Source: Chloroflexota bacterium (GTDB lineage: Bacteria; Chloroflexota; Dehalococcoidia; SM23-28-2; RBG-16-64-32). From it: a stretch of DNA of 14,557 bases. Position 1 is the stretch's first letter. Each line of letters begins with the position of its first letter. The notes under the pieces were generated by a model that worked only from the letters and a program-made list of their open reading frames with translations, made no database searches and had not been told where the DNA came from. A program made the position numbers and the translations under genes. The stretch covers positions 1 to 14,557 of the forward strand of contig JACPQO010000037.1 in assembly GCA_016190405.1 (NCBI GenBank), read 5' to 3'. Positions 12,173 through 14,557 of this stretch are shown here, piece after piece.

Positions 12173-13357
12173 CTACATGTTGCCCCCCTCGAACTCCTCC
12201 CGCATCCGCCGGCGGAGATCGCCGTCCGCCAGCACATCCACGGCGGTCATGGCCAGGGCCTTGGCGGAGTCCAGGAGCCCCTGGTGGCCGGCCTCGCTGG
12301 CGGCGAACTCGCGGAACTCCACCGTGTGGATGGGGACGTCCGGCGGCGCCACGGCGATGGTGGGGTGGATGGCGGGCACGATGGCGCTGACGTTGCCCAT
12401 GTCGGTGGAGCCCATGGAGCGGCGGGACTCGGCCTCGACGACCGTCCGGCCCAGGGCCTCGATGTTCGCCTTGTAGGTCTCGGCCAGGGCCAGGTTGGAG
12501 CGCATCGCCTTGTAGCGGGACTCCTCGCCCCAGCGGTGCTCCAGACGGCAGCCGGTGGCCTCGGCGGCACCCTGGAAGCAGGCCAGCACCTTGGCCTTCA
12601 GCGCCTCGTCCAGGTACTGGTCATCCTCGGCGCGGATGAGGAGGCTGGCCGCCGTGTGGTGGGGGATGACGTTCACGGCCTGGCCGCCGTCGGTGATGAT
12701 GCCGTGGACGCGGGCCGAATCGCGGAGCTGCTGCCGCAGCAGGCCGATGTTGGCGAAGGCGGCGACCATGGCGTCCAGGGCGTTGACGCCGGCCTCGGGG
12801 CGGGCGGCGGCGTGGGCCGCCTTGCCGTGGAATTCCACCTCCAGCTCCAGGCAGGCCAGGGCGTAGCTGATGGCCACGTCGCGGTTGCCGGGGTGGGCCA
12901 GCATGGCGCAGGTGAGGCCGTCGAAGGCGCCGCGGGCGGCCATGTACACCTTGCCGCCGGCGGCCTCCTCGGCGGGGGTGCCGATGACCAGCACGGTGCC
13001 GCCGGTCTCGTCGACGATAGGTTTGGCGGCCAGGCCGGCCGCCGTGGAGGCGGTGCCGATGATATTGTGGCCGCACCCGTGGCCGACGCCCGGGAGGGCG
13101 TCGTACTCGGCGAGGAAGGCGACGCGGGGCTCGCCGGAGCCGTAGGACGCCCGAAAGGCCGTGGGGATCTGGCAGATCCCCCGCTCTACGGAGAAGCCGC
13201 TGGCCTCCAGGTAGTCGCTGAGCCAGGCGGCGGCCTTCTCCTCCTGAAAGGCGATCTCAGGGTTGGCGTGCAGGCGAAGCGAGAGCTGGATGAGCTCATC
13301 GCGGCGGCGGTCGATCTCCGCGCTGAGCCGCTGCTTGAGGGCCTGGAGGTCGGGCAT
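12173..13357 (-). CDS. M20-family metallopeptidase/amidohydrolase (AbgB/PM20D2-like)
   Basis: The 394-aa product is a cytoplasmic zinc hydrolase of amide or dipeptide bonds. The metal site is visible in AEYDALPGVGHGCGHN (Asp, His, Cys-Gly-His) and in GTPAEEAAGGKVYM (catalytic and ligand Glu). AMLAHPG, HGKAAHAAARPEAGVNALDA (lid and dimer domain) and SMGSTDMGNVSAIVPAIHPT follow in the order seen in AbgB and PM20D2 proteins. Substrate cannot be told: p-aminobenzoyl-glutamate and beta-alanyl dipeptides are possible. ATG 13357 begins MPDLQALKQRLSAEIDRRRD; the ten codons upstream to 13387 lie in a repeat arm. TACCTT seven bases before the ATG may be a leaderless -10, but it is weak. The TAG stop lies in a repeat edge. 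Confidence 0.92.
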   Translation of the reverse strand: MPDLQALKQRLSAEIDRRRDELIQLSLRLHANPEIAFQEEKAAAWLSDYLEASGFSVERGICQIPTAFRASYGSGEPRVAFLAEYDALPGVGHGCGHNIIGTASTAAGLAAKPIVDETGGTVLVIGTPAEEAAGGKVYMAARGAFDGLTCAMLAHPGNRDVAISYALACLELEVEFHGKAAHAAARPEAGVNALDAMVAAFANIGLLRQQLRDSARVHGIITDGGQAVNVIPHHTAASLLIRAEDDQYLDEALKAKVLACFQGAAEATGCRLEHRWGEESRYKAMRSNLALAETYKANIEALGRTVVEAESRRSMGSTDMGNVSAIVPAIHPTIAVAPPDVPIHTVEFREFAASEAGHQGLLDSAKALAMTAVDVLADGDLRRRMREEFEGGNM

Positions 13358-13470
13358 CGTCGATAAGGTACACGGAACCAGGAGCAAGGAACAAGGGGGG
13401 CGGGCCCTGGAAGCAGCTCACGGGTGGATGATGTCCACCAAGGGGTGTTGCTCCGGTGGTCCAGGGCTCA

Positions 13471-13490
13471 CCCTTCGACGGCGCTCAGGG
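13471..13490. repeat. CCCTTCGAC...CTCAGG repeat, copy 1
   Basis: CCCTTCGACGGCGCTCAGGG, one base longer in the middle than copy 2. Confidence 0.7.
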
Positions 13491-13520
13491 TTCGCAACAA
13501 AGTTGGAACGCCGACGCGTG

Positions 13521-13546
13521 CCCTTCGACAAGCTCAGGGCGAACGG
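13521..13546. repeat. CCCTTCGAC...CTCAGG repeat, copy 2
   Basis: CCCTTCGACAAGCTCAGG followed by GCGAACGG. This word is common in intergenic DNA of many bacterial genomes. Confidence 0.75.
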
Positions 13547-13618
13547 ATCGTCGCACGTAATCGGGCCGCCACAGGTTCTTGTTCCTGGTTCCTGGTTCCG
13601 TACCCCGCGTCGCTGGGC

Positions 13619-13624
13619 TATACT
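13619..13624 (+). promoter_or_regulatory. Candidate -10 element of apt
   Basis: TATACT lies 17 bases before ATG 13642. The predicted leader is about ten bases, without a Shine-Dalgarno. Confidence 0.4.
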
Positions 13625-13641
13625 CTAGTCGTTTCCGCCCC

Positions 13642-14229
13642 ATGAATGCTTTTCCAGACCGAGGGGAGGCCCCTTCGACGGGCTCAGGACAGGCTCCTTT
13701 GACGATCACGGAAGAGTCCCTGAAGCGGTACATCCGAGACGTGCCGGACTTTCCCCAGCCCGGGGTGCTGTTCCGTGACATCACACCCCTGCTCCAGGAC
13801 TCGCAGGCGTTCCAATGGGTAGTGGACCGGATGTCCGACGAGTTCAGGGGGGCAGGTCTCAACGCGGTAGTCGGCATTGAGTCCAGGGGGTTTCTGTTAG
13901 CGGCGCCCCTGGCCTACAAACTAGGCCTGCCCCTGGTCCCCGTCCGCAAGGCGGGCAAGCTGCCCTCCGCCCGCATGAGCGTGGAGTACGCCCTGGAGTA
14001 CGGGGCGGGCCAGTTGGACATCCACGAGGACGCCCTGCGGCGCGACGACCGGGTGGTCATTGTGGACGACCTGCTGGCCACCGGCGGCACGGCCATGGCG
14101 ACGGCCAAGCTGGTGGAGCTGCTGGGGGCTCGCGTGCACAGCTTCGCTTTCCTGGTGGAGCTGGCGCAGCTAGGCGGGCGGGAGAGACTGCGCGACTATC
14201 CGGCCTTCGCCCTGATCCGCTACGAGTGA
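13642..14229 (+). CDS. apt: Adenine phosphoribosyltransferase
   Basis: This purine-salvage enzyme converts adenine and PRPP to AMP. It has the family N-terminus YIRDVPDFPQPGVLFRDITP, the substrate region GIESRGFLLAAPLAYKLGLP, LVPVRKAGKLP, and the PRPP-binding motif VVIVDDLLATGGTAMA. From ATG 13642 it has 195 residues. The first 19 (MNAFPDRGEAPSTGSGQAP) are not family sequence, and about nine of them are translated from a CCCTTCGAC-type repeat (13671-13690). TTG 13699 would give 176 residues, the usual length. GAGGGGAGG (13661-13669) is Shine-Dalgarno-like but 29 bases from that TTG, with the repeat between. ATG 13642 is kept because of the nearby TATACT; an earlier TTG at 13579 is inside an inverted-repeat arm. 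Confidence 0.93.
   Translation: MNAFPDRGEAPSTGSGQAPLTITEESLKRYIRDVPDFPQPGVLFRDITPLLQDSQAFQWVVDRMSDEFRGAGLNAVVGIESRGFLLAAPLAYKLGLPLVPVRKAGKLPSARMSVEYALEYGAGQLDIHEDALRRDDRVVIVDDLLATGGTAMATAKLVELLGARVHSFAFLVELAQLGGRERLRDYPAFALIRYE
13671..13690. repeat. CCCTTCGAC...CTCAGG repeat, copy 3, inside the apt 5' region
   Basis: CCCTTCGACGGGCTCAGGAC reads in frame as part of PSTGSGQ if translation starts at 13642. It separates a Shine-Dalgarno-like sequence from the first family-conserved codon. Confidence 0.7.
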
Positions 14230-14327
14230 TGGCCGCAATACGGAGGGTCGCCACGCTCGCCGGCGGGAACGTCGCTGGGCGGCGATCCACGCGGTGGCGA
14301 TAGCGTTCCGTTTGCTCACGGTTTGAA

Positions 14328-14386
14328 GGTGGGAAGATTGACCGCAGCTTGAAAGCTGCGGCATCGATAGGAATTGATGCCCCACC
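14328..14386. repeat. Branched hairpin block after apt
   Basis: Outer GGTGGG (14328-14333) pairs with CCCACC (14381-14386). Inside are CCGCAGCTT-GA-AAGCTGCGG (14342-14361, perfect, GA-apex family) and CATCGAT-AGGA-ATTGATG (14362-14379, one wobble). It follows the apt stop by about 100 bp and could end transcription, though no T-run is present. Nothing coding is seen in 14230-14499. Confidence 0.7.
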
Positions 14387-14468
14387 ATTCATGGTTGGGC
14401 GTGGATAATCCCAAAGCCATGGTACGGCGAGACGCCGCCAGCGGTCGCCCTGAGCTGAGCTGAGCTCG

Positions 14469-14498
14469 TTCAGATACATCGCGTTACACCAGTATAGG
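14469..14498 (+). promoter_or_regulatory. Possible promoter of the last, partial gene
   Basis: TTCAGA (14469-14474), an 18-bp spacer and TATAGG (14493-14498) put the start near 14505. This leaves a leader of about 22 bases that includes the Shine-Dalgarno-like AGAGGGGGG. Confidence 0.35.
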
Positions 14499-14526
14499 GA
14501 TGAAACGCCTCAAGAGGGGGGTACCT

Positions 14527-14557
14527 ATGCAGGTGTACGGAGCGGTCCTGCCTGGGG
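14527..14557 (+). CDS. Start of an unidentified gene (3' end outside the window)
   Basis: ATG 14527 has AGAGGGGGG (14513-14521) five bases upstream and reads MQVYGAVLPG before the window ends. An in-frame ATG at 14500 would add nine residues (MKRLKRGVP) but has no ribosome-binding site. Ten codons are too few to name a family. Confidence 0.5.
   Translation, partial: MQVYGAVLPG

Larger units (their letters stand above)
13373..13600. repeat. 228-bp spacer bounded by 23-bp inverted repeats
   Basis: The left end 13373-13395 and right end 13578-13600 are complementary at 21 of 23 positions (words GGAACCAGG and GGAACAAG). Between them are two CCCTTCGAC-type repeats and no credible gene. Related words occur between trxB and selC. 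No target-site duplication was recognised. Confidence 0.65.

Noticed and set aside
12284..13366. A 360-codon open frame on plus opposite the M20 gene, and a similar one at 11324-12112 opposite plsX
   Set aside because: Both are antisense to recognised enzymes, have biased composition and no ribosome-binding site.
14451..14467. Triple CTGAG tandem repeat
   Set aside because: Too short to carry a claim; probably chance or slippage.

Overview
The window is a high-GC, densely packed bacterial chromosome segment. Gene content (an oligopeptide-type ABC ATPase, a divergent HolA, PlsX, an M20 amidohydrolase, GH1, CsoR) and the many short intergenic hairpin repeats suggest an uncultured member of Chloroflexota, perhaps Dehalococcoidia-like. 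That placement is inference from style, not from a marker gene. TAG, TGA and TAA all appear as stops or stop candidates. UGA may also encode selenocysteine, because a complete tRNA-Sec gene is present.

Layout. 1-1363: the 3' end of an oligopeptide/dipeptide ABC ATPase gene converges on holA, and the two stops share one CTAG. 1364-1882: a cloverleaf-like inverted repeat, a small ORF, and two CRP-type boxes in front of a Crp/Fnr regulator. 1883-5040: crp, then an island of less GC-biased sequence with a HEAT-repeat-like protein, an orphan RHS tip ending in an HExxH domain (one frameshift near its 3' end), a lipoprotein gene coupled to it by ATGA, and a second short RHS-core remnant. 5044-7177: a GH1 beta-glucosidase and a five-helix membrane protein, both on minus. 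7342-9326: tRNA-Sec (minus), trxB and trxA (minus), and a divergent csoR with a CsoR-type operator between two interleaved promoters. 9431-10289: a small membrane protein and a TetR regulator, with a TetR-like dyad over the upstream promoter. 10290-13387: arrays of hairpin repeats, a 79-aa ORF, plsX and an M20 amidohydrolase, all three genes on minus. 13388-14229: repeat-rich spacer and apt. 14230-14557: structured spacer and the first codons of another gene.

Themes. (1) The RHS tip, HExxH domain, lipoprotein and second core fragment look like a polymorphic-toxin cassette left by recombination. (2) A copper-type CsoR appears to share its operator with the thioredoxin/thioredoxin-reductase operon, next to selC. 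(3) Several genes (bgl, the 79-aa ORF, tetR, plsX) have a -10 element 7-10 nt before the start codon, which predicts leaderless or nearly leaderless mRNAs, whereas crp, trxA, csoR and the HEAT gene have Shine-Dalgarno sequences. (4) A hairpin family with conserved two-base apex and freely varying but complementary arms fills the spacers. Three genes take their TAG stop from the GTAG at the edge of such repeat blocks.
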